A stretch of DNA of 64,000 bases from Streptomyces sp. NBC_00102 (GCF_026343115.1 NZ_JAPEMC010000001.1:5993001-6057000), one strand, 5' to 3'; positions 28,206 to 40,206 are shown, counted from the stretch's first letter. The notes: generated by a model not told the origin, from the letters alone. Made by a program: numbers and translations.

Positions 28206-29093
28206 TCAGGCTGCCCCGAACGCCCGGCGGATCAGCGGCGTCGCCCTTTCCAGATCAGCGGCCGAGACGATGCGGACCTCCAGGTCGCCGGTGCCCAGGT
28301 GTCCGATGCCGCGCATGTCCCGGGTGAAGCCCTCCTCGAGCTCGACCGTGTCCGGGTCGAGTCTGAGGTACACCAGGATCGCCTCGTACTTCGGACGGAA
28401 GATCACCGACGCCACGTTCACCAACCGCCGGTAGGCGATGTAGTGCCGCAGCGGCGCCACCTCCACCTCGCCCCACGCCGTGAGCGCCTCGTCCAGCTCC
28501 GCGTACAGGTGCCGCAGGCACTCCGGCACCGCTCCGCCACCCGCAGGCGGAAAGATCGCCGAAGCCGTCGGCACCCTGTCCGCCACGGGTGCCCGCTCCC
28601 GACCCCGGCGAGACGAGGCAGCGCTCGGGAAGCCGGTCGCGGAGTCCACGAGCAGCAGCCCCAGCAGGCCACCGTCGAAGACCCGGTAGCGGACCAGGTC
28701 GATCCGCTCGGGCAACCTCTGCACCGCCACCCGGTCGTGGTGCGAGAAGCCCGCTGCGATGCAGATCATCCGCGGACGACGCCAGTCGACGGACTCGGCG
28801 GCCTCCGCCCCCAGCACCTTCCGCACGAGCGCCTCGAACTCGTGGTGCGCCGATTCCAGCCAGGACAGGTAGGAGACGGCCTGGGACATCACCCCGTTGT
28901 CCGAGCCCTTCTTGAACTCGATCACCACCGGGCTGCCGTTCTCGTCCAACCCCAGGGTGTCGATCGCCCCCGGTGCCAGGGGCCGGTCGGGTACTCCGAT
29001 GCCAGGAACCGAATGCCCAGCATCTGCTCCAGACCGGCCTCGACTCGCCGCTGGAGCTCCACCTCCAGCGCCACCTTCGAACTGGACAGCTCT
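28206..29093 (-). pseudogene. Frameshifted DUF91/NucS-like nuclease with DUF5655 C-terminus
   Basis: The C-terminal 290 residues read well. AIDTLGLDENGSPVVIEFKKG gives the D...ExK nuclease core, followed by MSQAVSYLSWLESAHHEFEALV and a DUF5655-like tail (LRHLYAELDEAL...EDLEVRI-type). The N-terminal part VALEVELQRRVEAGLEQMLG and IRFLASEYPTGPWHRG is in a different frame, and the two join with a one-base correction near 28975. The true 5' end is gone: upstream DNA from 29094 is transposase sequence. The gene was probably part of the defence cargo of the decayed element. Confidence 0.7.
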
Positions 29094-29258
29094 GCGCTTG
29101 CGGCCCACGATCTTCTTGCCGGCATCCGTGCCCTGGGTGTCGGTGGGGACACTGGCTGCGGTCTTCGCGCTCTGCGTGTCGATCACGCAGGCGGTGGGCT
29201 CGGCGGGGCGTCCTGGAAGTAGCCGAACACGGTGGTGTGCGGCGGCCGTCGGTGGGGA
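29094..29258 (-). mobile_element. IS5-type transposase remnant
   Basis: VIDTQSAKTAASVPTDTQGT followed by DAGKKIVGRKR is the conserved first catalytic block of IS5-family transposases of Streptomyces. A frameshifted scrap, PPHTTVFGYFQ, lies just upstream. No inverted repeats or remaining DDE residues are present. It joins the nuclease remnant at about 29093. Confidence 0.7.
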
Positions 29259-29438
29259 CATCGCGAGGGCGCCCTTTGGTGAGCACTGTCCGTGATGGCT
29301 GACTGTCGTCCGACGTTCCTGATGTGGCGTCACCTATTCAAGATCATCTTGCGCGCATGTTGCACAAGGTGGCGAGAGACAGTGATGCTCAATGGAAGGT
29401 CGCGCAAGGGTGTAACCGCAGTTCAGAGGGTATTTGGA

Positions 29439-29472
29439 GTGGCGTGCCCCTTGCCCCCAAGGGGCACGCCAC
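29439..29472 (-). terminator. Hairpin after HTH-murA
   Basis: Perfect 14-bp arms (29439-29452, 29459-29472) with a 6-nt loop begin 8 nt after the murA stop. Confidence 0.85.
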
Positions 29473-29480
29473 CCCGCCGG

Positions 29481-31010
29481 TCAGATGTCCCGGAAGATCT
29501 CGATCTGCGCGCCCACCGAGTTGAGCCGCTCCGCCAGCTCCTCGTAACCGCGGTTGATCACGTAGACGTTGCGGAGTACGGAAGTCCCCTCGGCGGCCAT
29601 CATCGCGAGCAGCACGACGACGGCCGGGCGGAGGGCCGGCGGGCACATCATCTCGGCGGCGCGCCAGCGGGTCGGGCCCTCGACGAGGACGCGGTGCGGG
29701 TCGAGCAACTGGAGGCGGCCGCCGAGGCGGTTGAGGTCGGTGAGGTAGATGGCGCGGTTGTCGTAGACCCAGTCGTGGATCAGCGTCTGGCCGTGCGCGG
29801 AGGCGGCGATGGCCGCGAAGAACGGCACGTTGTCGATGTTCAGGCCGGGGAACGGCATCGGGTGGATCTTGTCGATCGGCGCCTCCAGCTTGGAGGGGCG
29901 CACGGTCAGGTCCACCAGCCGGGTACGGCCGTTGTCCGCCGCGTACTCGGTGGTACGGGCGCAGTCCACGCCCATCTCCTCCAGTACGGCCAGCTCGATC
30001 TCCAGGAACTCGATGGGCACCCGGCGGATCGTGAGCTCCGACTCCGTCACCACGGCCGCGGCCAGCAGGCTCATCGCCTCGACCGGGTCCTCGGAGGGGG
30101 AGTAGTCCACGTCGACGTCGATCTGCGGCACGCCGTGCACGGTCAGCGTCGTCGTCCCGACGCCGTCCACCCGTACGCCCAGGGCCTCCAGGAAGAAGCA
30201 GAGGTCCTGGACCATGTAGTTGGAGGAGGCGTTGCGGATGACGGTGGTGCCGTCGTGCCGGGCGGCGGCGAGCAGCGCGTTCTCGGTCACGGTGTCCCCG
30301 CGCTCGGTCAGCACGATGGGGCGGCCGGGGGTGACGGAGTGGTCGATCTGGGCGTGGTAGAGACCGTCCGTCGCGGCGATCTCCAGGCCGAAGCGGCGCA
30401 GCGCGATCATGTGCGGTTCGATCGTGCGGGTGCCGAGGTCGCAGCCGCCGGCGTACGGCAGCTTGAACTGGTCCATGCGGTGCAGCAGCGGGCCCAGGAA
30501 CATGATGATCGAGCGGGTGCGGCGCGCGGCGTCGGCGTCGATCGCCTCCATGTCCAGCTGTGCGGGCGGCACGATCTCCAGGTCCACGCCGTCGTTGATC
30601 CAGCGGGTGCGGACACCGATGGAGTTGAGGACCTCCAGGAGCCGGAAGACCTCTTCGATGCGGGCGACGCGGCGCAGCACGGTGCGGCCCTTGTTGAGGA
30701 GGGAGCCGCAGAGCAGGGCGACGCAGGCGTTCTTGCTCGTCTTGACGTCGATGGCGCCCGAGAGGCGTCGGCCGCCGACGACCCGCAGATGCATGGGGCC
30801 GGCGTAACCGAGCGACACGATCTCGCTGTCGAGAGCCTCGCCGATGCGGGCGATCATCTCAAGGCTGATGTTCTGGTTGCCGCGCTCGATGCGGTTGACG
30901 GCGCTCTGGCTGGTGGCGAGAGCCTCGGCCAACTGTGTCTGTGTCCAGCCCCGGTGCTGACGGGCGTCACGGATGAGCTTGCCGATGCGTACGAGGTAGT
31001 CGTCTGACAT
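29481..31010 (-). CDS. murA: UDP-N-acetylglucosamine 1-carboxyvinyltransferase fused to N-terminal XRE HTH
   Basis: This 509-residue protein is a fusion. Residues 5-65 form an XRE/Cro helix-turn-helix (WTQTQLAEALATSQSAVNRIERG). Residues about 75-509 form an EPSP-synthase-fold MurA with LRVVGGRRLSGAIDVKTSKNA at the start. The catalytic-loop Cys is present in GGCDLGTRTIEPH. MurA transfers enolpyruvate from PEP to UDP-GlcNAc, the first committed step of peptidoglycan synthesis. Streptomyces usually has a second, stand-alone MurA. The HTH suggests the protein also acts as a regulator, and an inverted repeat lies 12 nt upstream of its start. The catalytic Cys implies fosfomycin sensitivity. Confidence 0.9.
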   Translation of the reverse strand: MSDDYLVRIGKLIRDARQHRGWTQTQLAEALATSQSAVNRIERGNQNISLEMIARIGEALDSEIVSLGYAGPMHLRVVGGRRLSGAIDVKTSKNACVALLCGSLLNKGRTVLRRVARIEEVFRLLEVLNSIGVRTRWINDGVDLEIVPPAQLDMEAIDADAARRTRSIIMFLGPLLHRMDQFKLPYAGGCDLGTRTIEPHMIALRRFGLEIAATDGLYHAQIDHSVTPGRPIVLTERGDTVTENALLAAARHDGTTVIRNASSNYMVQDLCFFLEALGVRVDGVGTTTLTVHGVPQIDVDVDYSPSEDPVEAMSLLAAAVVTESELTIRRVPIEFLEIELAVLEEMGVDCARTTEYAADNGRTRLVDLTVRPSKLEAPIDKIHPMPFPGLNIDNVPFFAAIAASAHGQTLIHDWVYDNRAIYLTDLNRLGGRLQLLDPHRVLVEGPTRWRAAEMMCPPALRPAVVVLLAMMAAEGTSVLRNVYVINRGYEELAERLNSVGAQIEIFRDI

Positions 31011-31021
31011 ATCGGCAGGCT

Positions 31022-31037
31022 ATCTCACATATGAGAT
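31022..31037. promoter_or_regulatory. Inverted repeat upstream of HTH-murA, candidate autoregulatory operator
   Basis: ATCTCA and TGAGAT are separated by CATA, and the extended form is TATCTC-N6-GAGATG. It lies 12-27 nt before the murA ATG, where a bound HTH protein would block expression. The same half-sites recur upstream of the aconitase gene (32819-32836). Confidence 0.5.
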
Positions 31038-31201
31038 GTGCGTGCATTCGGGCGGGGCATTCGAGTGAAAAGACGACCGGGGCGCCGGGCGGCCGTTCGT
31101 GGCACCGGGGCGGGCGCGCCAGGGTTTCCGGGCCCCTGTCGTGCCAGGGCCTGCGCCAGGAGTGTGAGAGTGACCCGGCGTCAGGGTTGCACGGTCGCTC
31201 C

Positions 31202-31906
31202 ATGAACGCATGGCCACGCGTCCCGAGCGGGTATGTCGCCGGTCCGGCGGCTCGTGTCCCGGTCCGCCGGGCCTGGCGGCCACGCGCACGTTGCGGCGGC
31301 GCTCCCCCTGGGCGGAGCCCGTGCGTAGAGCACGAGGTGGTGGACGGGGACGGGCTGCCCATCGCGTTCCTGGACCGCTGGCCCACCCTCCCGGCGAAGG
31401 TGCTGGTGGCGCCCAAGGCGCGCCTGGAACACGTGGTCGCGGACCTGGATGCGGAGGGGTTCCACCGGCTGATGGAGGTCGTCCGGCTGGTGGCGAGGGC
31501 CGTCGAGGCCGTCGCCGCGCCCGAGCGGACCTACCTGTACTCGCTGGGCAGCCAGGAGGGCAACGCCCACATCCACTGGCACATCGCTGCGCTGCCGCCC
31601 GGCGTCCCGTACGCCGAGCGGCAGTTCCACGCGCTGATGGCCGAGAACGGTGTGCTGCGCGGCACGCCCGCCGACGAGCGGCGGCTCGGCCGGCGGATCA
31701 GGGTCGGTGCCTGGCACCTGTTGCGGCCGGGTCCGCGGGAAGTCCTCCGGCGGACTCTGGCGTGCGGCGACCTGGAGTGGGAGCGCGGCAAGGCATGGGC
31801 GTTCGAACAGGCGATGGGTCTTGTCTGGTACTACGCCAGGAGCAACCCGACGATGAGCGCCGCGGCCCGCCGGACCCTCGACCGCATTCTGGAGGCTGAA
31901 CAGTGA
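31202..31906 (+). CDS. HIT-family protein
   Basis: The ATG at 31202 gives 234 residues; an earlier in-frame start at 31031 would run through the murA promoter. The region from residue 45 (EHEVVDGDGLPIAFLDRWPTLPAKVLVAPK) and the HIT motif NAHIHWHIAALPPG near residue 122 identify the fold, with the His triad H-x-H-x-H intact. HIT proteins are nucleotide hydrolases or transferases. The N-terminal 40 residues are Arg/Pro-rich and uncertain. The stop overlaps the next gene by 4 nt, so the two are coupled. The substrate is unknown. Confidence 0.8.
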   Translation: MNAWPRVPSGYVAGPAARVPVRRAWRPRARCGGAPPGRSPCVEHEVVDGDGLPIAFLDRWPTLPAKVLVAPKARLEHVVADLDAEGFHRLMEVVRLVARAVEAVAAPERTYLYSLGSQEGNAHIHWHIAALPPGVPYAERQFHALMAENGVLRGTPADERRLGRRIRVGAWHLLRPGPREVLRRTLACGDLEWERGKAWAFEQAMGLVWYYARSNPTMSAAARRTLDRILEAEQ

Positions 31907-32526
31907 CACCACCCGTGCCCGCCACCACCGAGTGGGGCCCCGCCCCCTGGCCGCCCGCCCCGATACGGACCGAGCGGCTCGTCCTCCGCGAGTCCGAGGC
32001 GCGCGACCGCGAGGGCTGCATCGAGCTGTTCGCCTCGCCGGAGGTGCGCACCTACCTCGGTGGCCCCCGGCCCCGTGAAGAGCTCGAAGGCGCGGTGCCC
32101 GGCCTGCCCGGCCGCCGTCCCGGCGTCTTCGTGGTCGATCTCGACGGAGAGATGATCGGCTCGGTCACGCTCGAACGACGCGACGCCGGGCGTCCGGGGC
32201 GCGTTCCCGCAAGCGCCGGGGATGCGGGACACGCCGGGGACATCGAGCTCGGCTACATGTTCCTGCCGACGGCATGGGGGCGCGGGTACGCCGCCGAGGC
32301 GTGCGCGGCGGCGCTCGGCTGGTTCGCGAAAGCGCTGCCCGGCGAGCCCGTGGTGCTCTGCACCCAGACCGCCAACGACCGCTCGATGCGCCTGGCGGCG
32401 AAACTTGGGTTCACCGAGGTGGAACGGTTCCAGGAGTGGGGCGCCGAACAGTGGTTCGGCGCGTGGTCCCCGGTCGCCCCGGTCACCACGGTCGGTCCGC
32501 CCGCCCCGGTCGGTCCGCCCGCCTGA
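31903..32526 (+). CDS. GNAT-family N-acetyltransferase
   Basis: This 207-residue protein starts at a GTG that overlaps the HIT stop (GTGA). IRTERLVLRESEARDREGCIELF at about residue 21 and ELGYMFLPTAWGRGYAAEACAAAL at about residue 115 (acetyl-CoA-binding motif A) define the RimJ/RimL-type GNAT fold. NDRSMRLAAKLGFTEVERF gives motif B. The C-terminus ends in a repeated Val-Gly-Pro-Pro-Ala tail. It would acetylate an amine on a small molecule or protein; the substrate is unknown. Confidence 0.88.
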   Translation: MTPPVPATTEWGPAPWPPAPIRTERLVLRESEARDREGCIELFASPEVRTYLGGPRPREELEGAVPGLPGRRPGVFVVDLDGEMIGSVTLERRDAGRPGRVPASAGDAGHAGDIELGYMFLPTAWGRGYAAEACAAALGWFAKALPGEPVVLCTQTANDRSMRLAAKLGFTEVERFQEWGAEQWFGAWSPVAPVTTVGPPAPVGPPA

Positions 32527-35706
<3,180 letters not shown>

Positions 35707-35745
35707 GCCCGAGCGGCGCACACCACGCGCTGCCTGAAGCCGACG

Positions 35746-35794
35746 AAGGGGCCGCACCACCCCGGACGAGAGTCCGGCGGGGGTGCGGCCCCTT
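35746..35794 (+). terminator. Terminator after acnA
   Basis: 13-bp arms (35746-35758, 35782-35794) enclose a second inner stem, CCGGAC/GTCCGG. It starts 40 nt after the acnA stop. Confidence 0.85.
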
Positions 35795-35857
35795 CCGCGT
35801 ACCCGTACAGTGCCCGGGTCGCCGCGGCCGTCGCGGTGGGGAGAGGCGGTCGAGAAC

Positions 35858-36847
35858 GTGGCACCCGGGGCGGGGACGAGGGAGCGGCTGGCGGACGCGG
35901 CGCGGGCCGCGCTGGGCGGCGGGCGACGGCTGGAGGCGGTCGAGCGGGTCACGGGCGGCAGTAAGAAGGGCGTGTACCGCTTGCTGATGGACGACGCGAC
36001 GACGGCGGTCGCCTACCTGTGGGACGACGCGGAGAACTACTGGCCCGCCGCCGAGGGCGACGACGACCTCACCGACCCGTTCTCGCCCGGCCTCGGAATC
36101 GATCTGTTCCACGCCGCCCACGCGCGTCTGGACGCGCTCGGGGTCCGCGTCCCGGCGCTCCGCCTCCTCGACCGCGACGGCGCCCACGGCGAGGGCGGCC
36201 TGGCGATCGTGGAGGACCTCCGGGGGGAGAGCCTGGAAGAGCTGCTGGCGCGCGACCGGCACGCGGCCCGTCCGGTCATGGACCGGCTCGCGGAGTCGCT
36301 GAACGCGATGCGGGCCCACCGGGCACCGGCGTACGGCAAGGTGGCCGTGGTCGACGGCGGAGGAACGTCACGCGGATCGTCCTGCGAGGAGGTCGTCCTC
36401 GGCCGTGCGCTGCGCGACCTCGCCGAGGCCGCCTCGCGCGACCCCCGGATCGCCGACGCCCGCGACCGGCTGGAGGAACGGCTGCTCGGCCTGGCGGCGG
36501 TGGTGCGGCCGCGCGCGGAGTACGCGGTCGTCCACGGCGAACTGGGACCCGACCACGTGCGGGTGGACGCCGACGGCAACCCCGTGGTGATCGACATCGA
36601 GGGGGTGATGTACTTCGACGTCGAGTGGGAGCACGTGTTCCTGCGCATCCGCCTGCACGAGGCCTACCGGCCGCTGGAGGCGGACGGGCTGGACCAGGAC
36701 CGGCTCGCGCTGTACCTGCTCGCCCAGCGGCTCTCGCTGACCGCGGGCCCGCTGCGCCTGCTCGACGGAGACTTCCCCGACCGGGCTTTCATGGCGGGCA
36801 TCGCCGAGTACAACCTCAAGCAGGCGCTTGAGCTGGTCCGCCCCTGA
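35858..36847 (+). CDS. Aminoglycoside phosphotransferase-fold protein with altered catalytic loop
   Basis: The GTG at 35858 follows GGGGAGAGG and gives 329 residues; the frame extends 75 nt further back into the acnA terminator. VERVTGGSKKGVYRLLMDD is the nucleotide-binding lobe, and AYLWDDAENYW carries no clear Lys. The catalytic loop reads HGELGPDHV where the family has HGDLHxxN, so Asp is replaced by Glu and Asn by His. The metal-binding Asp is kept in VIDIEG. It may phosphorylate a small molecule weakly or be a pseudokinase. Substrate is unknown; a resistance role should not be assumed. Confidence 0.8.
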   Translation: MAPGAGTRERLADAARAALGGGRRLEAVERVTGGSKKGVYRLLMDDATTAVAYLWDDAENYWPAAEGDDDLTDPFSPGLGIDLFHAAHARLDALGVRVPALRLLDRDGAHGEGGLAIVEDLRGESLEELLARDRHAARPVMDRLAESLNAMRAHRAPAYGKVAVVDGGGTSRGSSCEEVVLGRALRDLAEAASRDPRIADARDRLEERLLGLAAVVRPRAEYAVVHGELGPDHVRVDADGNPVVIDIEGVMYFDVEWEHVFLRIRLHEAYRPLEADGLDQDRLALYLLAQRLSLTAGPLRLLDGDFPDRAFMAGIAEYNLKQALELVRP

Positions 36848-36881
36848 ACTCCCGCCGCCGCACGGCCCGTCGCACACGGAA

Positions 36882-36925
36882 GCGGGGCCGTACGGCGTGT
36901 TCACCAACACGCCGTACGGCCCCGC
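36882..36925. terminator. Bidirectional hairpin between phosphotransferase and GH1 gene
   Basis: Perfect 20-bp arms (36882-36901, 36906-36925) with loop CACC lie between the convergent stops at 36847 and 36966. It is the longest perfect stem among the terminators seen here. Confidence 0.9.
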
Positions 36926-36965
36926 ACCCGATGGCTCCGGGGGTCAGGACCCGGAGCCGTGCCGG

Positions 36966-38345
36966 TTACTTCCGGTGCGCCTTGATCAGCTCCTGGTACC
37001 AGCGGTAGCTGTCCTTCGGGGTGCGCTCCTGGGTGTCGTAGTCGACCCGGATGATCCCGAACCGCTTCGCGTACCCTAGGGCCCACTCGAAGTTGTCCAG
37101 CAGCGACCAGACGTAGTAGCCCTGGACCTCCACCCCGGCGTCCATGGCGGCCTTGAGGGCCGTCAGGTGGTCGCGCAGGTACTCGACGCGGTCCGTGTCG
37201 TGCACGGCGCCGTCCTCGTCGACGGTGTCGTACTCGGCCGAGCCGTTCTCCGTGATGTGGATGGGCGGCAGGGCCTCGCCGTAGGTCTTCTTCAGATCCG
37301 TCAGCAGATCGGTGAAGGTCTCCGGGACGACCGGCCAGCCCATCGCGGTGCGGCGGACGTCCGGGTACTCCGTCTCGCGGAGCCGGTTGTCGGTCGCCAC
37401 GCGCAGCGACGGGTCGGCCTCGCGGTACGGGGCGTCCGCGACGACGATCGGGCGGTAGTAGTTGATGCCCAGGAAGTCGAGCGGCTGGGAGATCAGCTCC
37501 AGGTCGCCGTCGAGACGGAAGTCCTGGTTGGTGATGAGCTCGCCCCAGGTCTCCTCGTCACTGGCCGGGTAGCGGCCCGCGAGGATCGGCTCGGTCCACA
37601 CCAGGTTGTGCTGGGTGTCCGCGCGGAGCACCGCGCCGCGGTCGGCGTCGGTGTCGGCCGCCGGCAGGTTGCGGTCCAGGTTGAGGGTGATGCCCGCGTC
37701 GCGGACGCCCGCGGCGCGCAGCGCCTTCATGGCCAGGCCGTGGCCGACCAGCAGGTGGTGGGCGGCGGCCAGTGCGCCGGTGCCCTCCTTGGCGCCCGGG
37801 GCGTGCCGGCCGACGGAGTAACCGAGGAAGGCGCTGCACCAGGGCTCGTTGAGGGTGATCCAGCGCGGCACCCGGTCGGCCAGGTGCTCGGCCACGATCG
37901 AGGTGAACTCGCCGAATCGCTCGGCGGTCTCACGGACCCGCCAGCCGCCCTTGTCCTCCAGGGCCTGCGGAAGGTCCCAGTGGTAGAGGGTCGCGGCGGG
38001 CTCGATGCCCGCTTCGAGCAGGTTGTCGACCAGACGCGAATAGAAGTCCAGGCCCTTGGCGTTGGCCGGGCCGCTGCCGGTCGGCTGGATGCGGGGCCAG
38101 GCTATGGAGAAACGGTACGAATCCACGCCCAGGTCGCGCAGGAGCGCCACGTCCTCGGGGTAGCGGTGGTAGTGGTCGCAGGCCACGTCACCCGTGTCGC
38201 CGCCGTCCGTACGTCCCGGTGTGTGGCTGTAGGTGTCCCAGATGGAGGGGCCGCGGCCGTCCTCGGCCACCGCGCCTTCGATCTGGTACGACGCGGTGGC
38301 CGCACCGAACACGAATCCCGGAGGGAAGACAGGGAACTCACTCAT
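36966..38345 (-). CDS. GH1 beta-glucosidase
   Basis: This 459-residue protein of normal GH1 length has no signal peptide, so it acts in the cytoplasm on imported sugars. PPGFVFGAATASYQIEGA begins the barrel. The acid/base Glu is in TLNEPW, the nucleophile Glu in ITENGS, and WSLLDNFEWALGYAKRFG is the C-terminal aglycone-binding signature. It would cut glucose from the non-reducing end of beta-glucosides. It is the last gene of a four-gene unit after a carbohydrate ABC importer, like cebEFG-bglC. The neighbouring xylose genes, however, suggest mixed glucose/xylose oligosaccharides. Confidence 0.93.
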   Translation of the reverse strand: MSEFPVFPPGFVFGAATASYQIEGAVAEDGRGPSIWDTYSHTPGRTDGGDTGDVACDHYHRYPEDVALLRDLGVDSYRFSIAWPRIQPTGSGPANAKGLDFYSRLVDNLLEAGIEPAATLYHWDLPQALEDKGGWRVRETAERFGEFTSIVAEHLADRVPRWITLNEPWCSAFLGYSVGRHAPGAKEGTGALAAAHHLLVGHGLAMKALRAAGVRDAGITLNLDRNLPAADTDADRGAVLRADTQHNLVWTEPILAGRYPASDEETWGELITNQDFRLDGDLELISQPLDFLGINYYRPIVVADAPYREADPSLRVATDNRLRETEYPDVRRTAMGWPVVPETFTDLLTDLKKTYGEALPPIHITENGSAEYDTVDEDGAVHDTDRVEYLRDHLTALKAAMDAGVEVQGYYVWSLLDNFEWALGYAKRFGIIRVDYDTQERTPKDSYRWYQELIKAHRK

Positions 38346-38354
38346 GAAAAGCCC

Positions 38355-39218
38355 TTACTTGACCGAGCCGCCGGTGATCCCGGCGGCGATGTACTTCTGG
38401 GACAGGACGAGCAGCACGGCTGCCGGGATCGCCGACAGAACCGCCGCGGACATGACCGAGCCCCAGTCTCCGACGTGCGCACCGATGTACTGGTAGATGC
38501 CGAGGGTGATCGGCTTCACGTCGTCCGTGGTGTTCAGTGTGAGGGCAAACATGAAATCGCTCCAGGCGTACAGGAACGAGAACAGCCCCGCTGTGATCAG
38601 GGAGTTGCGGCTCATGGGCAGCACGACCTGGACAAAGGTACGGAACTTGCCCGCGCCGTCGACCTCCGCCGCCTCGATGACCTCGCGCGGGATGGCCACC
38701 ATGAACGAACGCATCAGCACGATCGCGAACGGGATGCCCAGCGAGGCGTCCGCCAGCATCAGGCCGGCGTAGGAGTTGACCAGCCCCAGGTCCACGTAGG
38801 CACTGTACAGAGCGTTCGCGATGACGATGCCGGGGACCATCTGCGTGATCAACGTGCCGAAGACGACGGTCTTCGTGCCGCGCAGCTTGAACTGGGCGAG
38901 CCCGTAGGCGGCCGGCGCCGAGAACGCGAGACAGATGACGACGGCGCCGAGCGCGACGCCGAGCGAGGTCAGCAGGTGCCCGCCCTGCTCCTTGAACGCG
39001 TCGCTGAAGCCGGACAGGTCCAGGCTGTGCGGGACCGGCGAGACCTCCAGCAGGCCCGACTCCGGCTGGAGGGCCGTGTTGACCATCCAGTAGAGCGGGA
39101 AGAGCATCACGCAGAGGATGACGATGCCGACGATCGTCGCGCCCCAGCGGCGCTTCGGCCGGTTCTCGGCCGGGCTGCCCGTCGTGCGGGCCGAAACGGC
39201 GGGAGTGGTGGTCGCCAT
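38355..39218 (-). CDS. Carbohydrate ABC transporter permease (MalG type)
   Basis: The ATG at 39218 gives 287 residues; it lies 5 nt after the previous stop and its GAGGGG site is inside the previous gene. Six hydrophobic segments are seen, starting with ATIVGIVILCVMLFPLYWMVNTAL. The EAA loop that contacts the ATPase reads EAAEVDGAGKFRTFVQVVLP. It forms the channel with the permease encoded just upstream. No ATPase is encoded here; Streptomyces importers of this type usually use the shared MsiK ATPase. Confidence 0.92.
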   Translation of the reverse strand: MATTTPAVSARTTGSPAENRPKRRWGATIVGIVILCVMLFPLYWMVNTALQPESGLLEVSPVPHSLDLSGFSDAFKEQGGHLLTSLGVALGAVVICLAFSAPAAYGLAQFKLRGTKTVVFGTLITQMVPGIVIANALYSAYVDLGLVNSYAGLMLADASLGIPFAIVLMRSFMVAIPREVIEAAEVDGAGKFRTFVQVVLPMSRNSLITAGLFSFLYAWSDFMFALTLNTTDDVKPITLGIYQYIGAHVGDWGSVMSAAVLSAIPAAVLLVLSQKYIAAGITGGSVK

Positions 39219-39223
39219 GCCGT

Positions 39224-40195
39224 TCACTTCCCCTCGTTGCGGTTGGCCCGCAGGTAGAACACCGCGAAGACCGCGGAGATCAGGATCAGGATGTTGCCGA
39301 CCACCGCGCCCGCGCCGAAGTCCAGCTGGGCGAAGGAGTTCTGGTACGTCAGGGTGCCGAGCGTCTGGGTGGAGTCGGCGGGACCGCCGTCCGTCAGGGC
39401 GAGGACCAGGTCCAGGATCTTGACGGTCGACATGAAGCCCAGCACCAGCACCACGGTGATGACCGGCTTCAGCAGCGGCAGGGTGATGGAGCGGAACTGG
39501 CGCCAGGCGGAGGCGCCGTCGAGCGAGGCCGCCTCGTACATCTCCTTCGGGACCTCCTGGAGGCCGCCGTAGAGGATCACCATGTTGAACGGGATGCCGA
39601 TCCAGATGTTCACCATGACGACGGAGATCAGCGCCATGCCGGTGCTGCTCAGCCAGGGGGTGTCACCGGCACCGAACAGACCCAGGAAGGAGTTGAGCAC
39701 ACCGGTGTCCTGGTCGAGGATGCGGCGCCAGACGACACCGGAGACGACCATCGGGACCAGCCAGGGCAGCAGGATCAGCGAGCGCAGCACCCCGTTGAGC
39801 GGGAAGCGGCGGTTGAAGAACACCGCGAGGGCGAGGCCGATGCAGAACTGCCCGATCAGCGAGCCGATCGTGAAGAGGATGGTCTGCCAGAGGGCCTTGC
39901 CGAACAGGTCGTCCTGGAAGACGTTCCGCCAGTTGTCCAGCCCGTTGAAGGGGGCCTTGCCGGTGAAGAAGGTGGACGGCGTGTAGTGCTGGAAGCTCAT
40001 CACGACGTTGCGGACGAGCGGGTAGCCGAAGAACAGCAGCATGAAGATCACGGCGGGGGCGATGAACCCCCACTGGGCCAGCGTGCGGCGGCGCTTGAGC
40101 GAGCCGGGCTTCGGGACCTTTGCCACGGGGGCAGCCTTGGGTGCGGTGCTCGCGGGTGCGGAGCCGGCGGGTGCGGAGGCAGCGGTGGATGACAT
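39224..40195 (-). CDS. Carbohydrate ABC transporter permease (MalF type)
   Basis: This 323-residue protein starts with an Ala/Pro-rich cytoplasmic tail of about 40 residues, then six membrane segments (WGFIAPAVIFMLLFFGYPLV first). The EAA loop reads EAASLDGASAWRQFRSITLPLL. It starts 11 nt after the binding-protein stop and pairs with the MalG-type protein. The operon order binding protein, F, G, beta-glucosidase matches oligosaccharide importers of Streptomyces. Confidence 0.92.
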   Translation of the reverse strand: MSSTAASAPAGSAPASTAPKAAPVAKVPKPGSLKRRRTLAQWGFIAPAVIFMLLFFGYPLVRNVVMSFQHYTPSTFFTGKAPFNGLDNWRNVFQDDLFGKALWQTILFTIGSLIGQFCIGLALAVFFNRRFPLNGVLRSLILLPWLVPMVVSGVVWRRILDQDTGVLNSFLGLFGAGDTPWLSSTGMALISVVMVNIWIGIPFNMVILYGGLQEVPKEMYEAASLDGASAWRQFRSITLPLLKPVITVVLVLGFMSTVKILDLVLALTDGGPADSTQTLGTLTYQNSFAQLDFGAGAVVGNILILISAVFAVFYLRANRNEGK

Positions 40196-40206
40196 GTTCA
40201 GATACC

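Noticed and set aside
31031..31201. Upstream extension of the HIT protein
   Set aside because: Would start inside the murA promoter and reads as Arg/Gly-rich nonsense; the ATG at 31202 is preferred.
37167..39257. Plus-strand 696-codon frame
   Set aside because: Antisense to the GH1 and permease genes, which carry intact motifs on the other strand.
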